Source: Fimenecus sp051881435
GTDB lineage: Bacteria; Bacillota; Clostridia; Oscillospirales; Acutalibacteraceae
NCBI GenBank assembly: GCA_051881435.1
Contig: JBJEPW010000007.1
Span: 1-61,883 of the forward strand
Direction of reading: 5' to 3'
Length of the DNA: 61,883 bases
The stretch's first letter is position 1, and each line of letters begins with the position of its first letter. The position numbers were made by a program, and so were the translations under genes. Below are positions 24,264 through 32,550 of this stretch, piece by piece. The notes below the pieces were generated by a model. The model saw only the letters and a program-made list of their open reading frames with translations. It was not told the origin of the DNA and did no database searches.

Positions 24264-24742
24264 TGAACATTCACCTGATAGTTTTAGGCAAGCTTCGGGA
24301 AAAATATATGTGTGATTTCGCCGCCGAATACGAAAAAAGACTTTCAGGCTGCTGCCGTCTTACAGTAACGGTTTTAGAGCCCGTTAAGCTTTCGGATAAT
24401 CCCTCACGGCAGGAAATCGAAAATGCGCTTTCAAAAGAAGCGGCTATGATAAAATCAAAAATCCCGAAAAATTCCTATGTTTTCTCAATGTGCATTGAAG
24501 GAAAACAAATGTCCTCAGAGGAGTTTTCAGAGAAGCTTCGTGATATTGCCCTTGACGGCAAAAGCACGGCGGTTTTCATAATCGGCAGTTCTTTTGGGCT
24601 GTCCGAGGAAATTAAAAATTTGTCCGATTACAAATTTTCAATGTCAAAAATGACTTTTCCCCATAAGCTTTCACGAATTATGCTTACGGAACAGCTATAC
24701 AGAGCTTTTTCCATAATCGGCAACGGAAAATATCACAAATAA
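24260..24742 (+). CDS. rlmH: 23S rRNA pseudouridine-1915 N3-methyltransferase (RlmH)
   Basis: 160 aa, matching the usual ~159. The SPOUT fold shows LIVLGKLREKYM at the start, the SAM-binding knot FIIGSSFGLSEEI, MTFPHKLSRIMLTEQLYRAFSII and the C-terminal GNGKYHK. ATGs at 24260 and 24263 both overlap the walJ stop. It methylates pseudouridine 1915 in 23S rRNA helix 69. Confidence 0.92.
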   Translation: MMNIHLIVLGKLREKYMCDFAAEYEKRLSGCCRLTVTVLEPVKLSDNPSRQEIENALSKEAAMIKSKIPKNSYVFSMCIEGKQMSSEEFSEKLRDIALDGKSTAVFIIGSSFGLSEEIKNLSDYKFSMSKMTFPHKLSRIMLTEQLYRAFSIIGNGKYHK

Positions 24743-24841
24743 TTCCCAAAAAAATGTAAATATTTATAAAAAAACAAAACTTTGTTTTTATTTTGTTAAA
24801 AAATTCATTATATGATTTACTCATAGAGGAGGTTCAGGGAT

Positions 24842-25540
24842 ATGCAGAAAGAAAAAATACTTGTTGTTGATGACGACAAAAACATTTGCGACCTTTTAAG
24901 AATGTATCTTGAAAAAGAGGGCTACACGGTGGTGCTGGCGCACAACGGAGTTGACGCGGTAAGCGTATTCGGCTCGGAAGCGCCCGACCTTGTGCTTCTT
25001 GACATTATGCTTCCCCAGCTTGATGGCTGGCAGGTTTGCCGTGAGATAAGAAAGACCTCTGAAACGCCCATAATTATGGTTACAGCCAAAGACGAAACCT
25101 TTGATAAGGTTCTGGGGCTTGAATTGGGTGCTGATGATTATGTTACAAAGCCCTTTGACACAAAGGAAATCGTTGCGAGAATAAAGGCGGTTCTGCGCCG
25201 CACCTCCGCCGTTAAGGACGGCGACACGAAAGAGGTTCGTTACGATAAGCTTGTAATAAATCTTTCAAACTACGAAATGAAGGTAAACGGCGTTGCGGTT
25301 GATACCCCGCCCAAAGAATTGGAGCTTATTTATCACCTTGCAAGCAATCCCGACCGTGTTTTCACCCGTGACCAATTGCTTGACGATGTGTGGGGCTTTG
25401 ATTATTACGGTGACAGCCGTACTGTTGATGTTCACATTAAAAGACTTCGTGATAAGCTCAAAGGCGTTTCCGATGAATGGGAACTGCGTACAATCTGGAG
25501 CGTAGGGTATAAATTTGAAACACATGGAAAAAAACAGTAA
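24842..25540 (+). CDS. OmpR-family response regulator, WalR-like
   Basis: 232 aa. The receiver domain (about 1-120) has acidic DDDK, phospho-acceptor Asp in LVLLDIMLPQ, Thr in VTAKDE and Lys in VTKPF. The winged-helix DNA-binding domain (about 132-230) has ELIYHLASNPDRVFTRDQLLDDVWGFDYYGDSRTVDVHIKRLR. AGAGGAGG precedes the ATG. Adjacency to a HAMP histidine kinase, HtrA, WalJ-like and RlmH suggests a WalR-type cell-wall regulator; whether it is the true WalR orthologue cannot be settled here. Confidence 0.85.
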   Translation: MQKEKILVVDDDKNICDLLRMYLEKEGYTVVLAHNGVDAVSVFGSEAPDLVLLDIMLPQLDGWQVCREIRKTSETPIIMVTAKDETFDKVLGLELGADDYVTKPFDTKEIVARIKAVLRRTSAVKDGDTKEVRYDKLVINLSNYEMKVNGVAVDTPPKELELIYHLASNPDRVFTRDQLLDDVWGFDYYGDSRTVDVHIKRLRDKLKGVSDEWELRTIWSVGYKFETHGKKQ

Positions 25541-27062
25541 TTTTTTTAAAAAGCATTTAAAAAGAATTGAAAACTTTTTTATCCATAAGCCGCTGTTCCT
25601 GAAATATTTTACCATAATGACATCGCTGATACTTGTAAGTTACTTTGTTCTTACCTCTGCCCTTTTTGTATTTCTTTCAAACCGCTGGTCAAAGGAAAAG
25701 AAAGAAACGCTTACCGATAATGTCACCAGAAACGCCCAATACTGCGAGAGAATTTTCGGAAGCTGCAGCAATGACGAGGAGCTTAGCAACGCAATGCTTC
25801 TCGTATGCAATAACTTAGGGGTTACCTCAGGTGCCATAAATGCAGATGTGTTTTTCTGCAATGTTCAGGGCAAAGTGGTTTTATGCAAAGAAAGCTTTTC
25901 TTATAACTTCGGCAATGATGAAGAGTGCAAGCTTCACAAGAATTTCGATTTGCCTGACAGCATAATGGAAACTGTTGAAAACGGGCTTTACATCAGCGAC
26001 GAAAAAATCCCCGGAATATTTGACGAAAGGACATTTTTGGCAGGCGCACCCGTTAAGGTAAACGGCAAAATTATAGGAGCCGTTTTTGCCGCCGAAGCGG
26101 TTGAAAACAGTTTCAGGGAATATACAGGCAACATTTTAAGAATGTACCTTTCCTCGGCGCTGTTTGCGGTTTCTCTGTCATTTTTGGTGGTTTACGCCTT
26201 TACCGCAAAGCTTACCAATCCTCTGCGGCAGATGTCAAACGCGACAAAGGCTTACGCACAGGGTGATTTCAGCAAGCGTGTTGCAGTAAGGGGCTCCGAT
26301 GAATTTGCAGAGCTTTGCCAATCCTTTAACAGAATGGCATCTGCGCTTTCAATACTGGAATCATCAAGGCGAAGCTTCGTTGCCAATGTTTCTCACGAGC
26401 TGAAAACACCTATGACAACAATCGGCGGCTTTATAGACGGTATGCTTGACGGCACAATTCCTCCAGAAAGACATGAGGAATACCTGCAAATAGTTTCAAA
26501 TGAAATAAAACGGCTTTCACGGCTTGTAACCTCTATGCTCAATCTTTCAAAAATTGAGGCGGGCGAGCTGGAGCCTAAATACAGCGATTTTGACATTTCA
26601 TCGGTAATAATTGACTGTATGCTGAATTTTGAGCAGGCTATTGAGAAAAATAACATTACGGTTGAAGGCTTTGAAAACATAAGAGCTGTTCCGGTTCACG
26701 CCGACCGCGATATGATACATCAGGTAATTTACAATCTTGTTGACAATGCCGTAAAATTCACTCCCGAAAACGGTACGATTTCAGTGTTTGCCGGTGAAAA
26801 CAACAACGATCAGATATATGTATCCATTCAAAATACAGGCGACGGTATTTCCCCCGAGGAAATCGGCAGAGTATTTGAACGGTTCTACAAGGTTGATAAA
26901 TCCCGAAGCTATGATGTTAAAAGCGCAGGCTTAGGTCTTTACCTGTGCAAAACAATAGTTGAAATGCACGGCGGAAAGATTTTTGCCGAAAGTATTGAAG
27001 GTCAATTTACAAGGTTTACTGTTTTACTTGAAAAGAAGAAACAGGAAAAACCTAAAAAATAA
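25524..27062 (+). CDS. Membrane sensor histidine kinase
   Basis: 512 aa from the ATG at 25524, overlapping the regulator gene by 17 nt. TM1 (about 28-50), an extracytoplasmic domain (about 60-200), TM2 (about 205-228, SSALFAVSLSFLVVYAF), a HAMP linker (NPLRQMSNATKAYAQGDFSKRV), HisKA with phospho-accepting His in FVANVSHELKTPM, and HATPase_c with NLVDNAVKF and GLGLYLCKTIVEMHGG. There is no PAS domain between HAMP and HisKA, unlike WalK of Bacillus. Cognate of the preceding response regulator. Confidence 0.85.
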   Translation: MEKNSNFFKKHLKRIENFFIHKPLFLKYFTIMTSLILVSYFVLTSALFVFLSNRWSKEKKETLTDNVTRNAQYCERIFGSCSNDEELSNAMLLVCNNLGVTSGAINADVFFCNVQGKVVLCKESFSYNFGNDEECKLHKNFDLPDSIMETVENGLYISDEKIPGIFDERTFLAGAPVKVNGKIIGAVFAAEAVENSFREYTGNILRMYLSSALFAVSLSFLVVYAFTAKLTNPLRQMSNATKAYAQGDFSKRVAVRGSDEFAELCQSFNRMASALSILESSRRSFVANVSHELKTPMTTIGGFIDGMLDGTIPPERHEEYLQIVSNEIKRLSRLVTSMLNLSKIEAGELEPKYSDFDISSVIIDCMLNFEQAIEKNNITVEGFENIRAVPVHADRDMIHQVIYNLVDNAVKFTPENGTISVFAGENNNDQIYVSIQNTGDGISPEEIGRVFERFYKVDKSRSYDVKSAGLGLYLCKTIVEMHGGKIFAESIEGQFTRFTVLLEKKKQEKPKK

Positions 27063-27077
27063 TGAGAGGTCATTTAT

Positions 27078-28535
27078 ATGAGCGAAGAAAACAAGAATAC
27101 TGAATTTGACAACTCTTATGTGAATAACGGCGAGGCGTCTTCTCAGCCTGCGCAAAATTCCGATTTCGGGAATAACGCATCCCGAAAAGAAGCAACTCCC
27201 CCGCCTTACAGACCGCCTGTAAATTACGGTCAAACCGGCTACACTGCATACGGCGCAAATCAGCAATATTCATCATATACGCCGTACAAAACGCCAAAGC
27301 CTGAGGCGCCCCAGAAGCCCTCAAAGGGCAAGAAAAAGGGCGCAGCGATAGCGGCAGTCATTATCTGTGCCGTGCTTGTACTTTCTGTGGCAGTTGTGGG
27401 CATAGTATTTGTTATGAAAGACAATCCGCTGAAAAAAGGCGAAAACACTACCGGGGACAATGCTCAATTAAATCTTGTTGAAACGCCCGGGAACAGCACA
27501 CAACAAGCTGAAACAGACGGGCCGCTTACCTCAGGTCAAGTGTATAACAAGGTGTATGAAAGTTCCGTAGGCATTATAGTTTATACAGGTAACCGCCAGA
27601 CGGTCGCCTCGGAGGGCTCGGGAATAGTTATGGGGCTCACGGGCGACGGCAACGCCTCATATGTTATCACCTGCGCCCATGTTATAAATGTTCAGAGCCC
27701 CAAGGTGCTTGTACAAACTCATGACGGCGAGCAATATGACGCTGTTGTGGTAGGCATTGATTCAAAAACGGATATAGGCTTGCTTCGTGTTGAAGCAAGT
27801 AATCTTAAAGCCGCTGAATTTGCAAATTCCGATTCTCTTTCGGTAGGCGACACGGTTTATGCCATCGGCAATCCCGGCGGAACACAGTTTTTCGGTTCTT
27901 TCACAAACGGAATGGTTTCCGCAATCGGCAGACCTGTTGACAGCCCCGTAGGCTATGAGGTTCCCTGTATTCAGCACACTGCGGCCATAAATCCCGGCAA
28001 TTCCGGCGGTGCGCTCGTAAATGAATACGGTCAGATTGTTGGAATAAACTCATCAAAAATTGCCTCTACGGAATATGAGGGCATGGGCTTTGCCGTACCG
28101 TCTGTAACGGTGAAGGAAATTGTTGACGAGCTTATAAAGAACGGCGCTGTTACCAGCAGGCCTGCTCTTGGCATAAAATTTGCGCCCGTATCGTCAAGTC
28201 AGGTTTATTCAATTATCGCCCGTTCAAACAAGCTTCCCGCCGGCTCGATTATCATTGACAGCATATCATCAAGCAGCGATTTGAATAATCAGAATGTTAA
28301 AAGCGGCGATATGATTCTTGCTGTTAACGGTCAGGATTTGGAAAGCTATGAAACACTCCTCGATGTTGTTGACAACGGAAAAATCGGCGACACAATAAAG
28401 CTTAAAATCGGCAGAGTTGACGCCGATTACAATGTTACAACCTTTGAGGTTGATGTTAAACTTATATCAGATGCTTCCACAACATATGAGCAGGACAGCG
28501 GAACACAGAGCTACACTTTCCCCTTTAACCAGTAA
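27078..28535 (+). CDS. HtrA/DegP-type membrane-anchored serine protease
   Basis: 485 aa. A ~90-residue cytoplasmic region rich in Pro, Tyr, Asn and Gln is followed by one TM (about 92-115), then a trypsin-like protease with the triad His in CAHVIN, Asp in KTDIGLLRV and Ser in NPGNSGGALVN, and a C-terminal PDZ domain (about 365-470; PAGSIIIDSI...VKSGDMILAVNGQDLES). It degrades or refolds extracytoplasmic proteins. Third gene of the two-component operon, equivalent to HtrC in the wal locus. SD GAGAGGT. Confidence 0.88.
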   Translation: MSEENKNTEFDNSYVNNGEASSQPAQNSDFGNNASRKEATPPPYRPPVNYGQTGYTAYGANQQYSSYTPYKTPKPEAPQKPSKGKKKGAAIAAVIICAVLVLSVAVVGIVFVMKDNPLKKGENTTGDNAQLNLVETPGNSTQQAETDGPLTSGQVYNKVYESSVGIIVYTGNRQTVASEGSGIVMGLTGDGNASYVITCAHVINVQSPKVLVQTHDGEQYDAVVVGIDSKTDIGLLRVEASNLKAAEFANSDSLSVGDTVYAIGNPGGTQFFGSFTNGMVSAIGRPVDSPVGYEVPCIQHTAAINPGNSGGALVNEYGQIVGINSSKIASTEYEGMGFAVPSVTVKEIVDELIKNGAVTSRPALGIKFAPVSSSQVYSIIARSNKLPAGSIIIDSISSSSDLNNQNVKSGDMILAVNGQDLESYETLLDVVDNGKIGDTIKLKIGRVDADYNVTTFEVDVKLISDASTTYEQDSGTQSYTFPFNQ

Positions 28536-28615
28536 TAAAAATCATATACTATGCTGTGTTTTGGGTTATAAAATCATAATTATTTGTGAAATTTCAAACA
28601 ATTTGTTTTTTACCC

Positions 28616-28644
28616 TTTACAAATTTACAATTCGGTGATAAAAT
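28616..28644 (+). promoter_or_regulatory. Near-consensus promoter with no intact gene downstream
   Basis: TTTACA (28616-28621), 17-nt spacer, TAAAAT (28639-28644), each 5 of 6 to consensus. Transcription would start about 28651 and reach the terminator at 29012-29043. Confidence 0.6.
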
Positions 28645-28650
28645 GACTAG

Positions 28651-29045
28651 TGGAATACTTGGATTTGGGTAGATTCAAGTGTTCTGGGTTTTTGATGGAA
28701 TGTGATGGCTAATGGATTAGATTATCCGTCGTGAGCGTACTGAAAGAGCCTTGTTTTGCGGGAAGCCGGAGGGCGTGCCTGACCGATTTCCGCATTATGA
28801 TGTAATTTCTTTGCGCAGCGGCGTTCCGGCGGCTGCCGAAGCAGGTACCGTTTAAGTTGCAACATCAGCATCCGGCATTCGGTAAACCATAGCCTATGAG
28901 TCTTTTGATTCGGCGGCGAGGGTGGGACAGGTTGGTACACTGTTGCCGCGTATGCGGCTGACCCGAAAGAAGATACTGTTATAAACGGCGTTGTGCTCCG
29001 AATGAAACCCTAAAAGCCCTGTCTTTGCGGACAAGGGCTTTTTAA
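28651..29045 (+). other. Unexplained ~390-nt transcription unit: structured ncRNA or decayed gene
   Basis: A stretch noticeably richer in G+C than the neighbouring intergenic DNA, bounded by a strong promoter and an intrinsic terminator, with no intact rightward gene. Many local stems can be drawn: GCCGC-GTAT-GCGGC near 28945, CGG-CGTT-CCG within GCAG...CTGC near 28815-28836, and GCGGGAA/TTTCCGC near 28758-28792. On the other hand, peptide-like text appears in shifting frames, for example GGTGWYTVAAYAADP from 28921, ending in a stop at 29011-29013, so a dead gene is equally possible. It does not show RNase P, tmRNA, SRP or 6S signature motifs. Confidence 0.4.
29012..29043 (+). terminator. Intrinsic terminator of the unexplained unit
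   Basis: AAGCCCTGTC / GACAAGGGCTT stem with one bulged A, loop TTTGCG, followed by TTTTT. Confidence 0.75.
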
Positions 29046-29049
29046 ATTT

Positions 29050-29098
29050 ACAGGGACAGTTTTATGCCGAGTGCTTAAACCGTCCCTGTTTTTTATTT
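29050..29098 (+). terminator. Second terminator next to the spoVAC stop
   Basis: ACAGGGAC (29050-29057) / GTCCCTGT (29082-29089) with additional GTTT/AAAC pairing, followed by TTTTTTATTTT in the rightward direction. It overlaps the spoVAC stop codon. Confidence 0.6.
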
Positions 29099-29539
29099 TA
29101 CCATTTGCATCAGATAATATATAATTCCGTAAATCACGCCTGCGAATATACCGTATGCGATAACGGGGCCTGCAATTTTAAATATATTTGCACCCACGCC
29201 CATAACAAAGCCTTCTGTTTTAAATTCAAGAGCGGGCGATACAACGGAATTGGCAAATCCGGTTATGGGTACAATCGTTCCCGCACCTGCGTGCTTGGCG
29301 ATTTTATCAAAAACTCCTATTCCCGTAAGAATTGCGGTGATAATAATCAGTACCGACGGCGTTAACGCCTTTACATATTCCTCGGAAAAGCCCTGACGAG
29401 CGAAAATCCAGTTGAGAAACTGCCCAAAGGTGCATATAAGACCGCCGATAAGGAAGGCTTTTATACAGTCGATTATTTTCGGTGAGGGCGGCGAAGCTTT
29501 TTTCGCCATTTTGTCATATTCATTATTGCTTGTTGACAT
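29093..29539 (-). CDS. spoVAC: Stage V sporulation protein AC
   Basis: 148 aa with four membrane segments. KIIDCIKAFLIGGLICTFGQ, TALLTGIGVFDKIAK-like TAILTGIGVFDKIAKHAGAGTIVP, then ITGFANSVVSPALEFKTEGFVMGVGANIFK are the SpoVAC signature; the hydrophilic N-terminus distinguishes it from SpoVAE. SpoVA proteins form the channel taking dipicolinic acid into and out of the spore. Here it stands alone, with no SpoVAD or SpoVAE in the window, which is unusual because they normally form an operon. AAGGAG lies 7 nt before the ATG. Confidence 0.85.
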   Translation of the reverse strand: MSTSNNEYDKMAKKASPPSPKIIDCIKAFLIGGLICTFGQFLNWIFARQGFSEEYVKALTPSVLIIITAILTGIGVFDKIAKHAGAGTIVPITGFANSVVSPALEFKTEGFVMGVGANIFKIAGPVIAYGIFAGVIYGIIYYLMQMVK

Positions 29540-29609
29540 ATAATCACTCCTTTTGCATTATTCTTTCCGAAAGCAAGAAAAAAATTCAAGGTTTAAATCC
29601 CTTTCCTGT

Positions 29610-29638
29610 TTGCAATAATAAAAAATATATGCTATACT
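29610..29638 (+). promoter_or_regulatory. Sigma-A promoter for the patatin gene
   Basis: TTGCAA (29610-29615), 17-nt spacer, TATACT (29633-29638), 48 nt upstream of the start codon. Confidence 0.65.
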
Positions 29639-29686
29639 CAAACAAAAATTAAATTCTAAATTTTGACCGTTTTACGGAGGTCTTTT

Positions 29687-30526
29687 ATGGTCGGATATAT
29701 TGATGTGGGCGGCGGAATGCGAGCCGTTTACGGTGCGGGAGTGCTTGACCGCTGTCTCGATGAAAATATTGAATTTTCATATTATCTTGGTGTTTCCGCA
29801 GGAAGTGCAAACATAATATCCTTTCTTGCCGACCAGCGGGGAAGATGTTTGAGGTTTTACAACGATTACTCCTTTCGCCGCGAATATATGAGTTTTCATA
29901 ATTTTATAAAAAAAGGTTCGTATATTGACCTTGACTATATTTACACCACTCTCACCGCTCACGGCGGAGAGGACCCTCTCGATTTTGAAAAAATGAGAAG
30001 CAAGGATTGTGAATTTTACATTGTTTCAACCGATGCCGAAACGGGCAAGCCCGAATATTTCAGTTTTTCCGATATTCAGGAGGACGATTATTTCGAGCTG
30101 AAAGCCTCATGCTGTATTCCTATGGTGTGCAAAGCGTATGAGAAAAACGGCAAGGCGTACTATGACGGCGGGCTGTCGGACCCTGTTCCCATTCAAAGAG
30201 CGCTGGATGCAGGGTGTGACAAGGTGGTAGTAACGCTTACCCGCCCCGTAGAATACATGAAGCGTCATAGACTGCCCGCAGGTTTCTTTGACAGGGCGGT
30301 AAAAAAGTATCCCGAAACCGCAAAGCTGCTTGTATCTTCTGTTGATAAATACAATGAGGATATTAAGTATATTCGGGATTTACAGGAAGAAGGCAAGGTG
30401 CTTATTGTGGCGCCTGACAACTGCTGTAATGTAAACACATTAAGCAGAAATAAAAATGACCTTAACGCTCTTTACAACAAAGGTATAAAAGATGCAGAGA
30501 AAATCAAGGCTTTCATAAGGGATTGA
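29687..30526 (+). CDS. Patatin-like phospholipase
   Basis: 279 aa from the ATG at 29687 (ACGGAGG upstream). Patatin motifs: the oxyanion loop DVGGGMRAVYGAGVL, nucleophile Ser in GVSAGSAN, and catalytic Asp in YYDGGLSDPVP. It is a cytoplasmic lipid acyl hydrolase of the bacterial YjjU/RssA type (COG4667). It is followed within a few bases by the papain-fold gene, so the two are probably co-transcribed. Confidence 0.9.
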   Translation: MVGYIDVGGGMRAVYGAGVLDRCLDENIEFSYYLGVSAGSANIISFLADQRGRCLRFYNDYSFRREYMSFHNFIKKGSYIDLDYIYTTLTAHGGEDPLDFEKMRSKDCEFYIVSTDAETGKPEYFSFSDIQEDDYFELKASCCIPMVCKAYEKNGKAYYDGGLSDPVPIQRALDAGCDKVVVTLTRPVEYMKRHRLPAGFFDRAVKKYPETAKLLVSSVDKYNEDIKYIRDLQEEGKVLIVAPDNCCNVNTLSRNKNDLNALYNKGIKDAEKIKAFIRD

Positions 30527-30531
30527 GTATA

Positions 30532-31398
30532 GTGAACAATCGAAAGAAAAAGAACAGGTTTTTAAGGTTTATCATAATTTTGCTTGTCGCCGTTATACTG
30601 TTTAAACCGGCAGATTATATTGTAAGCGAAATTGTCGATTTGAAGGCGTATAAGGACGCAACGCAGGTCAACGACGAGGTATGGCGCGTCGTACATAACA
30701 AGATAGCGACAAGAAGTGCGTTGACCGATGAGGATTATGAAATGATTTTTTCCCAGACAGGCTTGGGCAGACCCGCAGTTGACCGCTTGATATGGGACGG
30801 CAACGAGGAGCTAATTGAAGATTACAGAGATTATTACACAAAGGATAAGGACTATGACTGCGAGAGAGCGGGAATTTTCGCACATCACGAAGTAATAACC
30901 GACAACGAGGGAAACACGATTTCCAATCCGCCTTTCGCCGATATACAGGACGGTGACATCATTCTGACGCTGAGTATTCACTCTCTCGGCTGGCGCCACG
31001 GTCACGCGGCGATTGTAACTGACGCAGGAAAGGCGCAAACCGTTCAGGCTGTGATGATGGGTAAGCAATCCGGCTTCGGTTCTCTCGCCGAATGGAACAA
31101 TTTTCCGCTTGTTGCTGTGCTTCGTGCAAAGAATACTGACAGTGAAACAAGATCGAAAATTGCCGATTATGCCGCAGAAAATCTTATCGGTATTGAATAC
31201 TCCCTGTTTTCGGATATATTTGGCAAAGGCGATGGGGACGAACTCCCCGAATCGACACATTGCGCACATTTAGTTTGGTATGCTTATAATAAATTCGGTA
31301 TAGATATTGATTCAAACGGCGGAAATATTGTAACGCCCTATGAAATACTGCACAGTGAAGAACTTGAAATCGTTCAGATTTACGGAAATATAATATAA
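30532..31398 (+). CDS. Permuted papain-like (YiiX/NlpC-P60-type) cysteine hydrolase, membrane-anchored
   Basis: About 288 aa. A GTG start at 30532 with AAGGGATTGAG upstream seems better than the TTG at 30523, which lies on the ribosome site. One N-terminal TM (about 10-27) anchors an extracytoplasmic domain. DIQDGDIILT...WRHGHAAIV carries the His and STHCAHLVWYAYNKFGI carries the Cys in permuted order, as in YiiX/YebB-like amidases of the NlpC/P60 superfamily. It may cleave peptidoglycan peptides or lipids; the substrate is not known. Neighbours (lipoprotein, SpoIIQ) suggest an envelope role. Confidence 0.7.
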   Translation: MNNRKKKNRFLRFIIILLVAVILFKPADYIVSEIVDLKAYKDATQVNDEVWRVVHNKIATRSALTDEDYEMIFSQTGLGRPAVDRLIWDGNEELIEDYRDYYTKDKDYDCERAGIFAHHEVITDNEGNTISNPPFADIQDGDIILTLSIHSLGWRHGHAAIVTDAGKAQTVQAVMMGKQSGFGSLAEWNNFPLVAVLRAKNTDSETRSKIADYAAENLIGIEYSLFSDIFGKGDGDELPESTHCAHLVWYAYNKFGIDIDSNGGNIVTPYEILHSEELEIVQIYGNII

Positions 31399-31425
31399 AC
31401 GGTAACGGAAAAGGAGAAAGTCAAG

Positions 31426-31842
31426 ATGAAAAAGATAATCGCTTGTATTTTACTTATCACTATATCGGTTTTGTTTGCCGCCTGCGGCGCAAAGGACAAA
31501 TTTGAAAAGGCCGGTCCTGCGCCTGAAATAACGCAGGCAACCGAGGACACGGCAACTACAACAGAGCCTGAAACAGAGCCTGTTTCGGAGGAACCGACCG
31601 AGGAGGAAACCGAAAGCGAGGAAAGCTCCTCAAAATCCTCTGTCTCCCCTACCAAAGCCCCCTCGAAGCCTAAACCGTCAAGCACAAATTCTCAACCCTC
31701 TTCTTCAACCACAACTGCAACAACTGCAACTTCAACGGAGAACACAACACCCTCTCCCGAACCGTCAACGGACGCTCCGCAAAGCGAAGTCCCATCCGAA
31801 ACTGCAGGCGACACTAATAATTCGGGAGAAACAGAAGTATAA
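31426..31842 (+). CDS. Low-complexity Ser/Thr/Glu/Pro-rich lipoprotein
   Basis: 138 aa. Signal peptide with lipobox LFAAC (Cys20) and then a sequence almost wholly of Thr, Ser, Glu and Pro, with repeated TEPE/TEEE and SSTTT runs. No globular domain is visible; it looks like a surface spacer or stalk. AAAAGGAGAAAG lies upstream. It sits between the papain-fold gene and spoIIQ. Function unknown. Confidence 0.7.
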   Translation: MKKIIACILLITISVLFAACGAKDKFEKAGPAPEITQATEDTATTTEPETEPVSEEPTEEETESEESSSKSSVSPTKAPSKPKPSSTNSQPSSSTTTATTATSTENTTPSPEPSTDAPQSEVPSETAGDTNNSGETEV

Positions 31843-31848
31843 TTATGG

Positions 31849-31879
31849 GCACCTCTGTACAAAATATGTACGGAGGTGC
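31849..31879 (+). promoter_or_regulatory. Hairpin sequestering the spoIIQ ribosome-binding site
   Basis: GCACCTCTGTAC (31849-31860) pairs with GTACGGAGGTGC (31868-31879), 12 bp with one G-U, loop AAAATAT. The 3' arm contains the spoIIQ Shine-Dalgarno GGAGGTG (31872-31878). The following ATTATTTT is a weak U-tract, so it may act as a terminator, a translational lock, or both. Confidence 0.6.
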
Positions 31880-31885
31880 ATTATT

Positions 31886-32548
31886 TTGAAAAAAAGTATA
31901 AATAAGGAAAATTTTAAAAAGGGTTTATATTCTGCCGCCGCACTCGGCCTTTGTCTGACTGCTCTTTTCTCTTTTTGGATGTCAAACAGAAAAAACAATC
32001 TGCCGAAAGAAGATGCTTCATCGGAAACGAGCACTTCACAGATGCAAACTACCAAAGAGGAAAAGCGTGTAAACGAGCCTGTTACAAGCATTAAGGACGA
32101 CCGTTACACCACAACCGAAGCGCCCACAAGCTTTTATTTTGCAATGCCTCTTGAAAACGGTATAAGCCGTGAATTTTCAAAGGGAGAGCTTATCAAAAAC
32201 GCAACCACCGGCGATTGGCGTACTCATAACGGTGCGGATTATAAGGGCGTTGCAGGCGACCCTGTTAAGGCAATATACGGCGGCACGGTAACTGCTGTGC
32301 GTGACGACCCGTTATGGGGAACTGTTGTATCAATCGACCACGGAAACGGTATTACCGCTGAATACAGAGGCTTTGCAAAGGACAGCACATTACAGCCCGG
32401 TGCTACTGTAAAAATCAACGATAAAATCGGTACCTTGGGCGAAATACCCATTGAAAAGGCAGAGGGCGTGCATTTGCACCTTGAAATTTACAAAAACGGT
32501 GTTGCTGTTTCCCCTGCCGATTACACGGGCAAGAATGTTACACTTTAA
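31886..32548 (+). CDS. spoIIQ: M23 peptidase-like stage II sporulation protein Q
   Basis: 220 aa from a TTG start (GGAGGTG 7 nt upstream). One TM (about 15-32), a Ser/Thr/Glu linker, then a LytM/M23 domain (about 95-215). The zinc motifs appear complete: HNGADY (HxxxD) and VHLHLEI (HxH), as in clostridial SpoIIQ and unlike the degenerate Bacillus protein. Family role: forespore-side partner of SpoIIIAH in the engulfment channel, with possible endopeptidase activity. A generic M23 protein remains possible because no SpoIIIA genes are nearby. Confidence 0.7.
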   Translation: MKKSINKENFKKGLYSAAALGLCLTALFSFWMSNRKNNLPKEDASSETSTSQMQTTKEEKRVNEPVTSIKDDRYTTTEAPTSFYFAMPLENGISREFSKGELIKNATTGDWRTHNGADYKGVAGDPVKAIYGGTVTAVRDDPLWGTVVSIDHGNGITAEYRGFAKDSTLQPGATVKINDKIGTLGEIPIEKAEGVHLHLEIYKNGVAVSPADYTGKNVTL

Positions 32549-32550
32549 TT

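Noticed and set aside
28651..29045. RNase P RNA or tmRNA
   Set aside because: The size fits, but there is no GAGGAAAGUCC-type core for RNase P, and neither a tRNA-like end nor a CCA/tag reading frame for tmRNA.
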